A DNA stretch of 13,035 nucleotides from JAGXQV01 sp964505475 (GTDB lineage Bacteria > Pseudomonadota > Gammaproteobacteria > Burkholderiales > Sulfuricellaceae): contig CAZDIJ010000080.1 in the NCBI GenBank assembly GCA_964505475.1, positions 1 to 13,035 of the forward strand. The letters are read 5' to 3'. Shown piece after piece: positions 1 through 6,777 of this stretch. Under the pieces are notes generated by a model that saw only the letters and a program-made list of their open reading frames with translations, did no database searches and was not told the DNA's origin. How positions within the stretch are numbered: position 1 is the stretch's first letter; the number at the start of each line of letters is the position of its first letter. Both the position numbers and the translations under genes were made by a program.

Positions 1-27
1 GGCTTTAATATTGGTTTTACAGCGTGC

Positions 28-52
28 GTGACCCAATTTAACCGGACACTAC
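28..52. mobile_element. possible insertion-sequence terminal end
   Basis: Read on the minus strand this stretch begins GTAGTGTCCGGTTAAATTGG, which resembles the terminal inverted repeat of some insertion sequences. The rest of the element, if it exists, would lie to the left of the window, so neither the transposase nor the partner repeat can be seen. A loosely similar sequence (TGGACCCCAATTTCCAGACA) occurs near 12988 in the same orientation. This is a weak call from appearance only. Confidence 0.25.
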
Positions 53-90
53 TGTACTGAAATAGGCTCTAAGAGACATGTTTCTTATTT

Positions 91-167
91 GAACCACGGG
101 GTACACGGGGAAAAACGGGTAAGCATCCGGTTGAAAGAGATAGAATTTCCCCGTGTTCCCCGTGGTC
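91..167. repeat. long imperfect inverted repeat downstream of phosphoketolase
   Basis: The left arm at 91-112 (GAACCACGGGG, then TACACGGGGAA) and the right arm at 147-167 are reverse complements apart from one inserted A and one substitution, separated by about 34 bases. The motif CACGGGG occurs twice in each arm. It lies just beyond the stop of the minus-strand phosphoketolase gene, so it could form a stem that limits transcription or protects the mRNA end. The long loop and lack of a clean T-run make a classical Rho-independent terminator doubtful. It may instead be a dispersed intergenic repeat, since the sequence following it resembles 6778-6821. Confidence 0.55.
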
Positions 168-211
168 GGACTGAGTTTTTCAGGTTCATTCCAGCGTGGG
201 AGCAGTTAGGA

Positions 212-2596
212 TTAATACGGCCAGGTCCAGCCGTCCGCTTCGGGCTGGTCGACGCCGTGCTCGTAGGCGTAGTGGCGGCATTCGATCTGCTTGTCGCGGA
301 GTTTTTCCTTGACGTGGGCGCCGGCCACGCGCAGTTCGGGAATGCGGTCGATCACGTCGATGGCCAGGGAAAATCGGTCGATTTCGTTCTGGATCGCCAG
401 TTCCAGCGGGGTATTGATGCTGCCCTTTTCCTTATAGCCGCGCACGTGCATGTTGCGATGATTGGCGCGGCGATAGGCGAGGCGGTGGATCAGCCAGGGA
501 TAGCCGTGGAAATTGAAGATCACCGGCTTGTCGAGGGTGAACAGGCTGTCGAAATCCCGGTCGGACAGGCCGTGCGGATGCTCGCCAGGGGGCGTCAGCT
601 TGTACAGATCGACGACGTTGACGAAGCGGATCTTCAGTCCGGGGAAGTTCTCGCGCAGCAGCACCACCGCCGCCAGCGCTTCCTTGGTGGGGATGTCGCC
701 GGCGCTGGCCATCACCACGTCGGGTTCGGCGCCCGCGTCGCTGCTCGCCCAATCCCAGATGCCGATACCCTTGGTGCAGTGCTTGATCGCCGCCTCGCGG
801 TCGAGGTATTGCAGGTGCTTCTGCTTGTCGCAGACGATCACATTGATGTAGTCGGTGCTCTTCAGGCAATGATCGGCCACCGTCAGCAGGCAGTTGACGT
901 CGGGCGGCAGGTAGATGCGCGTGACGCTCGGGCTTTTGTTCACCACCACGTCGAGAAAACCGGGATCCTGATGGGTGAAGCCGTTGTGATCCTGGCGCCA
1001 CACGGTGGAGGTGATAAGCAGGTTGAGCGACGACACCGGGGCGCGCCACGGCACTTCCTTGGACATCGCCAGCCACTTGGCGTGCTGGTTGAACATCGAG
1101 TCGATGACGTGGACGAAGGCTTCGTAGGTGGAGAAGAAACCGTGGCGGCCGGTGAGCAGGTAGCCTTCCAGCCAGCCTTCCAGGGTGTGTTCGGAAAGCA
1201 TCTCCATCACTCGTCCGTCGGGCGACAGCTCGCCGCCGCCGGCATCCTCCGGCAGCATTTCGGCCAGCCAGGTTTTCTTGCTGACCTCATAGAGATCGTC
1301 GAGCTTGTTGGAGGAATTCTCGTCCGGGCCGAAGACCCGGAAATTACCCATGTTGTGGCGCATGATGTCGCGCAGCAGCTTGCCGAGCGGGCGGGTATTC
1401 TCGGCGGAAATCTTGCCGGGGCCGGGCAACTCGATGGCGTAGTCGCGGTAATCCGGCATGCGCAGCGCCTTGCGCAACTGGCCGCCGTTGGCGTGGGGGT
1501 TGGCGCTCATGCGGCGGTTGCCCTGGGGGGCGAGCGCCTTGAGTTCGGGGCGCAGTTTGCCGTTGTCGTCGAACAGTTCCTCGGGATGGTAGCCGCGCAG
1601 CCATTCTTCGAGTTGCCTGAGATGCGCCGGGTTGTTTTTCACGTCGCCGATCGGCACCTGATGGGCGCGCCAGAAGCCCTCCACCTTCTTGCCGTCCACT
1701 TCCTTCGGCCCGCTCCAGCCTTTCGGGCTGCGCAGCACGATCATCGGCCAGCGCGGGCGGGTCGCCTGGCCGCTGGCGCGGGCTTCGCGCTGGATGCGGT
1801 GGATGTCGGCGAGGCACTGTTCCAGCGTCGCCGCCATTTTTTCATGCATCGCCGCCGGCTCGCTGCCCTCGACGAAATACGGCGTCCAGCCGTAGCCTTT
1901 GAAGAGGTTTTCCAGTTCCTCGTGGGAAATGCGCGATAGCAAGGTGGGGTTGTTGATCTTGTAGCCGTTGAGATGGAGGATCGGCAGCACCGCGCCGTCG
2001 CGGATCGGGTTGAGGAACTTGTTGGAATGCCAGGAGGTCGCCAGCGGCGCGGTTTCCGCCTCGCCGTCGCCGACCATCACCGCCACCAGCAGATCGGGGT
2101 TGTCATAGGCCGCGCCGAAGGCGTGGGAAATGCTGTAGCCCAGTTCGCCGCCCTCGTGGATCGACCCCGGCGTTTCCGGGGTGCAATGGCTGCCGATGCC
2201 GCCGGGGAAGGAGAATTCCTTGAAGAACTGGCGCAAGCCCTCCTCGTCCTCGCCCTTGTTCGGGTAGATTTCGCTGTAGGTGCCTTCCAGATACACCGGC
2301 GCCAGGATGCCGGGCGCGCCGTGGCCTGGGCCGGCGAGGAAGATCGCATCCTGATCGTACTTGCCGATCAGGCGGTTGAGGTGGATGTAGGCGAAGGACA
2401 GTCCCGGACTCGCGCCCCAGTGTCCGAGCAGGCGGCTCTTGACGTGCTCGGGCAGGAGCGGCTCCTTGAGCAGCGGGTTGTCGCGCAGATAGATCATTCC
2501 GGCGGCCAGGTAGTTGCAGGCGCGCCAGTAGGCGTCCATGGCCAGCAATTCGCTGGAAGACAGGGCGCCGGTGGGAGTAATGGTCATGTCGTTCAC
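212..2596 (-). CDS. xfp: xylulose-5-phosphate/fructose-6-phosphate phosphoketolase
   Basis: Thiamine-diphosphate enzyme that phosphorolytically cleaves xylulose 5-phosphate (and often fructose 6-phosphate) to acetyl phosphate plus glyceraldehyde 3-phosphate (or erythrose 4-phosphate), in the cytosol. The exact family signature EGGELGY is at residues 148-154 and the diphosphate/Mg-binding motif GDGEAET at 176-182. Histidines in GHWGASPG (about 59), GPGHGAPG (about 92) and GSHCTPETPG (about 137) match the family's active-site histidines, and HQDPGF lies in the pyrimidine-binding domain. With the GTG start at 2596 it is 794 aa, the usual family length. That start has AGGAG six bases upstream; the open frame runs further up to 2680 without a matching ribosome site, and an ATG at 2587 is a poorer alternative. 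No acetate kinase or phosphotransacetylase gene adjoins it, so it seems to be a single-gene unit. Whether it prefers one or both sugar phosphates cannot be read from the sequence. Confidence 0.96.
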   Translation of the reverse strand: MNDMTITPTGALSSSELLAMDAYWRACNYLAAGMIYLRDNPLLKEPLLPEHVKSRLLGHWGASPGLSFAYIHLNRLIGKYDQDAIFLAGPGHGAPGILAPVYLEGTYSEIYPNKGEDEEGLRQFFKEFSFPGGIGSHCTPETPGSIHEGGELGYSISHAFGAAYDNPDLLVAVMVGDGEAETAPLATSWHSNKFLNPIRDGAVLPILHLNGYKINNPTLLSRISHEELENLFKGYGWTPYFVEGSEPAAMHEKMAATLEQCLADIHRIQREARASGQATRPRWPMIVLRSPKGWSGPKEVDGKKVEGFWRAHQVPIGDVKNNPAHLRQLEEWLRGYHPEELFDDNGKLRPELKALAPQGNRRMSANPHANGGQLRKALRMPDYRDYAIELPGPGKISAENTRPLGKLLRDIMRHNMGNFRVFGPDENSSNKLDDLYEVSKKTWLAEMLPEDAGGGELSPDGRVMEMLSEHTLEGWLEGYLLTGRHGFFSTYEAFVHVIDSMFNQHAKWLAMSKEVPWRAPVSSLNLLITSTVWRQDHNGFTHQDPGFLDVVVNKSPSVTRIYLPPDVNCLLTVADHCLKSTDYINVIVCDKQKHLQYLDREAAIKHCTKGIGIWDWASSDAGAEPDVVMASAGDIPTKEALAAVVLLRENFPGLKIRFVNVVDLYKLTPPGEHPHGLSDRDFDSLFTLDKPVIFNFHGYPWLIHRLAYRRANHRNMHVRGYKEKGSINTPLELAIQNEIDRFSLAIDVIDRIPELRVAGAHVKEKLRDKQIECRHYAYEHGVDQPEADGWTWPY

Positions 2597-2676
2597 GGGA
2601 TGCTCCTGGATTGAGGATGCGTCCCATGCTATGACGGCGAGGTGACAAAGGAATGACAGGGAGGCGGGGGACGCTG

Positions 2677-2694
2677 CCAATATCTTGCTATTGG
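2677..2694. promoter_or_regulatory. inverted repeat upstream of phosphoketolase, possible operator
   Basis: CCAATA-N6-TATTGG is a perfect 6-bp dyad about 80 bases upstream of the phosphoketolase start, in an otherwise non-coding stretch. A small second dyad (TAAG-N4-CTTA) follows at 2696-2707. The position suits a regulator-binding site, but no cognate regulator is identifiable and a dyad of this size can occur by chance. Confidence 0.3.
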
Positions 2695-2735
2695 GTAAGT
2701 CAGCTTATCCGTGCTCATCGCGTAAGTTCATCAAA

Positions 2736-2993
2736 ATGAATATAAACCTAGAAAAAGCCGTTCAGCCACGGATTATCAATGGCCTGCAAAGCGCACGCCT
2801 TACACCCGACGAGTGATCGGTAATCTTTGCCGGCTCCGTCCCTATCGAGGTGTTGAAGCGCTATGAGAAATGGAAAGACATCGCCAGACTTTCGGGGCAG
2901 CCCGGATTGTCCGCCATCAAGGGATTTCCGGCATTATGTGGCAGTTGCCAAAACCGTGTAAATACATGGCGCTACGCCGACTTGCCCTTGTGA
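2736..2993 (+). pseudogene. small reading frame broken by an in-frame TGA
   Basis: From the ATG at 2736 one frame encodes 25 residues up to a TGA at 2814-2816 and then stays open for 58 more codons to a TGA at 2991. The text after the stop looks protein-like (VPIEVLKRYEKWKDIARLSG and a CGSC motif). TGA could have arisen from TGG (Trp) in a sequence reading LTPDE-W-SVIFAG. No good Shine-Dalgarno precedes the ATG. The end overlaps the 3' end of the convergent vsr gene by 22 bases, so it may be a residue left when the restriction cassette inserted. I do not recognise the family; a spurious frame is possible. Confidence 0.4.
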
Positions 2994-3397
2994 TATCCAA
3001 GAAAATCCACAATTCGGCGTTTCACTGCCGCCGGTTCTCTAAGCTCGCACTCCCAAATAATGAGAGTTTCCCACCCAAGCTTATTTAGCGCCGCGAGGTT
3101 TGCCGTATCCCGATCCCGATTACCGTTGATCTTTGCAGACCAGTACGCTGCATTCTGCTTGGGTTGCCGCGCACCACGCGGGCAATTGTGTCCATGCCAG
3201 AAGCACCCATGCACGAATATGATTTTGTGGCTGCCCGCGAATACAAGATCAGGTTTGCCTGGGAGGTCGGCCCGGTGCAGTCGATAACGATAACCCATAC
3301 TGAAAACGAGGCGACGAACCAACATTTCCGGGCCAGTATCACGCCCCTTCACCGCTCGCATGATGCGGCTGCGAAGCTCGGGCGTGCCTTCCTTCAT
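2972..3397 (-). CDS. vsr: very short patch repair endonuclease Vsr
   Basis: Strand-specific endonuclease that nicks next to T:G mismatches created when 5-methylcytosine deaminates, starting repair back to C:G; such genes commonly accompany C5-cytosine methyltransferases. The 141-aa protein has the full family pattern: N-terminal MRAVKGRDTGPE (13-24), the metal-binding aspartate in GKPD (Asp50), the block FVHGCFWHGHNC (61-72) with Cys65, His68, His70 and Cys72, and WEC (115-117) supplying the last zinc cysteine. These correspond closely to Asp51, Cys66, His69, His71, Cys73 and Cys117 of E. coli Vsr, so it should be active. Its ATG overlaps the TGA of the preceding endonuclease-like gene (ATGA), implying translational coupling. 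It is the last gene of the operon. Confidence 0.96.
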   Translation of the reverse strand: MKEGTPELRSRIMRAVKGRDTGPEMLVRRLVFSMGYRYRLHRADLPGKPDLVFAGSHKIIFVHGCFWHGHNCPRGARQPKQNAAYWSAKINGNRDRDTANLAALNKLGWETLIIWECELREPAAVKRRIVDFLGYHKGKSA

Positions 3398-4251
3398 GCG
3401 CGGTGGAGTGGTGTATCGTCCGATGTTGCTATTTCTACCCCATTTCGCACAAGGCGGGTGCGCCGGACGGTTTCTGCACCCTTGTGGTTTACCTTAAGAT
3501 AAACAGACGTCAATTCGTCATCTTTGCCGCCAAAAACATCAAACAATGCTTGAAGAAAACCTACATCGTTAAGGTTTTGTGGCGTCGGCGCTGGGTTGTT
3601 GCGCACACTCGGCACCGTTGATGGGAAGAGGTAGATACATGGCGGCGCAAGCCTATAGTCGCCCAATTCCAATGCCTTTGCTCTATCAAGCTTAGGACAA
3701 GGCCGCGCTACTGTTCCGCAAAGAATGTCCCAAATAACCAGTCCATCCACCACTTGGGAACGGTCGATGATTTCGGCGCTTAGCCGTGTATGAATTCCCG
3801 ACCACGCACCCTTCCGGGGATCGGAGCCTTCATTCTGACACATGCTCCAAACGATAAACTCATTTGCATTCGCGGGTCGGTCAAAAATGTTCGTGTTATT
3901 TCCGTCAAGACATCCCTTGAGTTCAATTACGGCTGTTCGCCCATTGGGAAGGCGAACCTGATAATCATGGCGATTGTCTTCTCCCGCTGATTTCCAGTCG
4001 GCAATCGCGTGTTTTGTTTTCATGTAGTCCAACACCGTGGCAACGAAAGCACGCTTGTATTTCATTGTCGCCGCTTGTTGACCACGCACACGCTCGATTG
4101 CGCCGCGAAAAAGTCCGCTTTGGTAAAAATCTTGTTCGTCTAATCCATGATCACCCAGCTTGTGCGCTTCGCGTTTCAGCGTTTCCGCAAATTCGACAAT
4201 GAGTTTCCGAAGCGCTGGATTTTTCTCGCAAGGAGTGATGGGGGAACTCAT
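3394..4251 (-). CDS. PD-(D/E)xK restriction-endonuclease-like protein of the RM-Vsr cassette
   Basis: Probable type II restriction endonuclease, placed between a C5-cytosine methyltransferase and vsr. The 285-aa protein has a classical PD-(D/E)xK-type core: Asp96 in RHDYQVRLPNGRT, a short turn, then the hydrophobic strand AVIELKG with Glu110 and Lys112 as the ExK pair. The N-terminal part (about 10-80) looks mostly helical and basic; the C-terminal part contains a Pro-rich stretch near 210-225. The ATG at 4251 is preferred because GAGG lies six bases upstream; a TTG four codons earlier has no ribosome site. The gene starts 32 bases after the methyltransferase stop and ends overlapping vsr. 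I do not recognise a characterised enzyme or its recognition sequence. The alternative is another nuclease of the same fold without sequence-specific restriction activity. Confidence 0.8.
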   Translation of the reverse strand: MSSPITPCEKNPALRKLIVEFAETLKREAHKLGDHGLDEQDFYQSGLFRGAIERVRGQQAATMKYKRAFVATVLDYMKTKHAIADWKSAGEDNRHDYQVRLPNGRTAVIELKGCLDGNNTNIFDRPANANEFIVWSMCQNEGSDPRKGAWSGIHTRLSAEIIDRSQVVDGLVIWDILCGTVARPCPKLDRAKALELGDYRLAPPCIYLFPSTVPSVRNNPAPTPQNLNDVGFLQALFDVFGGKDDELTSVYLKVNHKGAETVRRTRLVRNGVEIATSDDTPLHRA

Positions 4252-4283
4252 AAAAAGCCTCAATCGGGAGTGATGTCGCGATG

Positions 4284-5459
4284 TTAGCTTAAATTCTGTC
4301 GCCCCGCAGCTTGCGCCAAGTGAGATAACAAGTGTTTTGCGAGATAACGCGCCACTGGGACGGCAACCGCGTCGCCCATTGCTGTGTATCCATCGTTGTA
4401 TGATCCGGGCAACTTGTACGATTCCGGCGCACCCATTAACCGCGCAGCTTCACGGACGGTTAGAAGCCTAGTGTCGATATGTTCACCGCGCTTTAGTACT
4501 ATGACTTGGCGGCTGCTGCCGCCTTGTGCAGTCCGCAAACAACCGGCAACATCATCAAAACGCAGCTCCAGAACTTGACCGCTTTCGCGGGTTCGTTTGT
4601 AGCCAGGCGCAACCGTTACGGATTCTTTGCTCAACCGCTCCCAATGGCTGCTCGGGATCATGCTCAATTTTCTGGCGGAATCTTTTGGGGGGTCGCATAC
4701 AGCATCCCATTCAATCACATCAGATAACGTTTTTCTGCGTTTGCGGGGTTCCGGCATTTTCCACCACACCCACCCATCAAGTCCTTCAGCCGCCTTAACC
4801 AGTGCATCCGAATGCGCCCAATTGGGGCCAACGTCGATCAGGTCGGCAGGTATATCTACCTCATTCTCGACAGCAATCACGAATACGCGCTGGCGTGATT
4901 GCGGCACCCAAAGGGACGCATCCAGCATGACGGCTCCTACGGTGTAACCCTTCTTGCGCAAGGCATCGTGTAAAGCGCGATAGTGGATGCCACCATCAGC
5001 AGAGATAAGCCCCGTCACATTTTCTGCAACCAGAAATGGTGGACGCTTTGGCATTTCGTCCATAATTCGAAGCCATTGCCACACCAATCCGCTACGCTCG
5101 GCGTGAATGCCAGCCGTTAGCCCGGCAAGCGACAAATCTTGGCAAGGGAAGCTTGCCCAGGAGAGAACGGCTTGTGGCAGGTCTGCGCCGTTTACATCGG
5201 CGATGGAACCCAGATGGAAATGCTTTTCCCCGTGATTGGAGGTATAAACAGCCGCTTTCTTCTCACAGATGTCATTTGCCCATGCTGGCTTGAAAAATTG
5301 ACTCAAGCCTTGAGCGACAAGACCGCTGCCGGCAAAGAATTCTAAAAATGCAGGCTTGGAAAGACTTGCTCTCTTTTTTGTCGATCCTGGCGTAACGGCA
5401 CGGACAGCGCACGATCCAGCATCGCATTTGAATGAAAGGGAAGCGCCAGCGTTATCCAT
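4284..5459 (-). CDS. C5-cytosine DNA methyltransferase of the RM-Vsr cassette
   Basis: Transfers a methyl group from S-adenosylmethionine to carbon 5 of cytosine in a specific target, protecting DNA from the linked endonuclease. The ordered motifs are all present in 391 aa: I, FAGSG (42-46); IV, FPCQ (104-107) with catalytic Cys106; VI, ENV (146-148); VIII, QSRQR (187-191); IX, RLLTVREAARLMG (331-343); X, MGDAVAVPVARYLA (361-374). The variable target-recognition region is about 205-325, so the specificity cannot be deduced. The first 35 residues are an unusual Ser/Ala-rich extension before motif I. The ATG at 5459 is preceded by AGGG seven bases away. It starts 30 bases downstream of the regulator gene and leads into the endonuclease and Vsr genes. 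Confidence 0.96.
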   Translation of the reverse strand: MDNAGASLSFKCDAGSCAVRAVTPGSTKKRASLSKPAFLEFFAGSGLVAQGLSQFFKPAWANDICEKKAAVYTSNHGEKHFHLGSIADVNGADLPQAVLSWASFPCQDLSLAGLTAGIHAERSGLVWQWLRIMDEMPKRPPFLVAENVTGLISADGGIHYRALHDALRKKGYTVGAVMLDASLWVPQSRQRVFVIAVENEVDIPADLIDVGPNWAHSDALVKAAEGLDGWVWWKMPEPRKRRKTLSDVIEWDAVCDPPKDSARKLSMIPSSHWERLSKESVTVAPGYKRTRESGQVLELRFDDVAGCLRTAQGGSSRQVIVLKRGEHIDTRLLTVREAARLMGAPESYKLPGSYNDGYTAMGDAVAVPVARYLAKHLLSHLAQAAGRQNLS

Positions 5460-5489
5460 CGTTATTCCCTATGGGTAATTTCAGTTTCA

Positions 5490-5774
5490 TTACATTGGAA
5501 AATCATTTTGTTTGCTGCCGCCCCAACGCCCTTTTGCGGCACCACCTCGAACCTTATTCGGCTCAATATCCATCTTGCGTAGCAAGTGCTCAAATTCCAG
5601 CCCGTTGCCCGCCAACTCCCCCATGAGCATCGCCACAATCGCCCAATGCACCGGGACATGATCGTCCTTGGCGTAGTTCGTAATGGACTTGCTGTTGAGC
5701 TTCACCAGTTCAGCAAAATCCTTGTTGGTTAGCCCAGCCCTGCCCAAGTGGCTGCGGAATGTTTTGTAGTTCAT
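5490..5774 (-). CDS. small helix-turn-helix regulator heading the RM-Vsr operon
   Basis: A 94-aa protein whose N-terminal part (LTNKDFAELVKLNSKSITNY, residues 15-34) fits a Cro/C1-type or related helix-turn-helix. A helical stretch rich in Ala, Met and Leu follows, and a basic Gly/Lys-rich tail ends it. As first gene of the restriction-modification operon, just downstream of a large palindrome, it is best read as the control protein that times methyltransferase and endonuclease expression. It is not an obvious member of the classical C-protein family, so this role is inferred. The start is uncertain: the ATG at 5774 (MNYKTF) and a GTG at 5789 both lack a recognisable ribosome site, which would fit a leaderless or very short-leader mRNA. 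Confidence 0.78.
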   Translation of the reverse strand: MNYKTFRSHLGRAGLTNKDFAELVKLNSKSITNYAKDDHVPVHWAIVAMLMGELAGNGLEFEHLLRKMDIEPNKVRGGAAKGRWGGSKQNDFPM

Positions 5775-5808
5775 GTCTTTTTGTACCACATGCGTTTTAT
5801 GGAGTCAA

Positions 5809-5866
5809 TACATTTATCAATTTCTTTTATAAATTAATCAATTTATAAAAGAAATAGAACAATGTA
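5809..5866. promoter_or_regulatory. 58-bp AT-rich palindrome, probable operator/promoter of the RM operon
   Basis: The inner arms 5821-5835 (TTTCTTTTATAAATT) and 5840-5854 are perfect reverse complements around a 4-base centre. Symmetry extends outward to TACATT at 5809-5814 matching AATGTA at 5861-5866, so 24 of 27 arm positions pair. It lies 35 bases upstream of the HTH gene's ATG and about 75 bases upstream of the divergent transposase remnant. On the minus strand TTGATT and GATAAA, 17 bases apart, give a plausible sigma-70 promoter inside the palindrome. The likely role is autoregulation of the operon by its HTH protein. A transcription terminator is less likely because the stem is all AT with no GC clamp. 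Confidence 0.7.
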
Positions 5867-5894
5867 TCGCAATGCTTGTATTCCCCATTATTTT

Positions 5895-5913
5895 ATGTAC
5901 ACTGAAAGTACAT
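5895..5913. promoter_or_regulatory. ATGTAC-N7-GTACAT dyad upstream of transposase remnant
   Basis: A perfect 6-bp inverted repeat with a 7-base spacer lies 27 bases before the ATG of the truncated transposase. It could be a regulator site or belong to the end of the insertion sequence. Nearby repeats of AATGT/ACATT also match the outer arms of the 5809-5866 palindrome, which hints at a shared binding word, but the evidence is slight. Confidence 0.3.
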
Positions 5914-5939
5914 TGAGCAATGTGCTTGCGAGGTTCGCC

Positions 5940-6260
5940 ATGCCCCAACACTTTCTCCTCACCGCCAAAGCCCGCACCCTGTCCGTGCGCAAAGCCATGG
6001 AAATCGCCCACGATCAGGCGTTTCAGTTCTTCAAGGAAATGCGCTGGGGTGAAGGCGAGGAAGTGGCGCGCCCGCACTGCGGCGCCATTGACAGGCATTA
6101 TTTCCGCAAGGATCGGAAACAATGGCGGTGCAAGGCTTGCACCCATGCGTTTTCGGTGACAAGCGGCGCCATCTTTGCGAATCACAAACTGCCGTTGAAG
6201 GTCTACCTGGCTGCAATTGCGATCTACACCAACGCAGTGAAAGGGGTAACTGCTACATAA
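5940..6260 (+). pseudogene. ISXO2-like (IS1595 family) transposase, N-terminal remnant
   Basis: The 106-residue frame shows the N-terminal layout of IS1595-family transposases: the RWG-type lead-in (RWGEGEE, about 34-40), a zinc ribbon (PHCG, then RCKACTHAFS) and the linker ending IFANHKLPLKVYLAAI and NAVKG. Homology stops near 6245 and the frame ends at TAA 6258, so the HTH and the entire DDE domain are missing. The first zinc-ribbon cysteine is also gone (ARPHCG where CPHCG is usual, CGC in place of TGC), showing decay. The start at 5940 has GCGAGG six bases upstream. The remnant runs directly, in the same frame, into a toxin-gene remnant, so a deletion joined the two. Confidence 0.8.
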
Positions 6261-6416
6261 TACCGAGGATTTCATGATGAAGCCCTGTCTGGCGAATGGA
6301 AAGGGCGCCGTTCTTCCAGGCTCGGGCTACAGTGGCGAGTCATTTACCGAGTCGTTGCCGACGTATTGCTGATCCAAGTTATTCAAGTTACCGCTCATGA
6401 TTACAGGAGGCCATGA
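6261..6416 (+). pseudogene. RelE/ParE-type toxin, C-terminal remnant
   Basis: After the TAA at 6258 the same frame reads 51 residues (FHDEALSGEWKGRRSSRL, then QWRVIYRV, ending TAHDYRRP) typical of the C-terminal half of a RelE-superfamily ribosome-dependent mRNA interferase. The conserved G-x-W-x-G-x-R-S-S-R-L block and the RVIYRV strand are clear. The N-terminal half has been replaced by transposase sequence, so no active toxin can be made. It ends one base before the antitoxin ATG, and the antitoxin's ribosome site lies within its last codons, the usual toxin-first arrangement. Confidence 0.75.
6405..6410 (+). promoter_or_regulatory. ribosome binding site of the antitoxin gene
   Basis: AGGAGG, seven bases before the ATG at 6418 and inside the last codons of the toxin remnant. 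It decides the antitoxin start: an in-frame ATG at 6397 lies upstream of this site and has no ribosome site of its own. Confidence 0.8.
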
Positions 6417-6417
6417 A

Positions 6418-6678
6418 ATGGAAGATTTTCACTCCGCGAAAAAGCGTATCGAGGTCTCGGTGGGAGAATCGGTGCGCATCCTGCGCGAACTTCAGGAATT
6501 GAGCCAAAGCCAGCTTTCCGAACTTACGGGCATTCCTCAGGGCACCATTTCGGCCATCGAGAATGGTCGGGTTAATTTGGGGGTAGAACGGGCGAAGATT
6601 CTTGCGCGGGCGCTCAAGTGCCATCCTGCGGTACTGGTTTTTCCTGGCTGGGAGGTTCCGCTGGAAAATGCGGCGTAA
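6418..6678 (+). CDS. Xre-family HTH antitoxin (orphan)
   Basis: An 86-aa DNA-binding antitoxin of the Cro/C1 helix-turn-helix type. The motif LSQSQLSELTGIPQGTISAI followed by ENGRVNLGVERAKILARAL (roughly 28-70) is a complete HTH_3 domain. The C-terminus (HPAVLVFPGWEV) resembles antitoxins paired with RelE-like toxins, where it contacts the toxin and represses the shared promoter. Its partner survives only as a 3' remnant directly upstream, so this protein is an orphan that may still repress its own or related promoters or neutralise a toxin elsewhere. Whether it is expressed is unclear, since the native promoter would have been lost with the toxin's 5' half. Confidence 0.85.
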   Translation: MEDFHSAKKRIEVSVGESVRILRELQELSQSQLSELTGIPQGTISAIENGRVNLGVERAKILARALKCHPAVLVFPGWEVPLENAA

Positions 6679-6743
6679 TCTGTGGCGTAACGTAAAAACC
6701 GGCGGATTGGAGGATGTACAACAACCCTTTGGTTTTGCGAGTC

Positions 6744-6759
6744 GGGCGGCGAGCCGCCC
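6744..6759. repeat. GC hairpin in the convergent intergenic region
   Basis: GGGCGG-CGAG-CCGCCC gives a compact stem with a four-base loop between the antitoxin gene and the convergent transposase-like gene, a suitable position for bidirectional transcription termination. No T-run follows on either strand, so a Rho-independent terminator is not certain. Confidence 0.4.
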
Positions 6760-6777
6760 ATCCCTGCCTACCCCGTT

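Noticed and set aside
89..1939. Long plus-strand open frame of 616 codons
   Set aside because: It is antisense to the unmistakable phosphoketolase, has no ribosome site, and its composition (rich in V, A, G, H, Q, D) is that of a GC-rich shadow frame.
3060..3621. Plus-strand small open frames opposite vsr and the endonuclease-like gene
   Set aside because: They are antisense to well-supported genes, have no start signals and match no recognisable family.
5821..5854. Rho-independent terminator reading of the AT palindrome
   Set aside because: The stem is almost entirely A/T with no T-run after it, and it lies upstream of starts on both strands, so an operator fits better.
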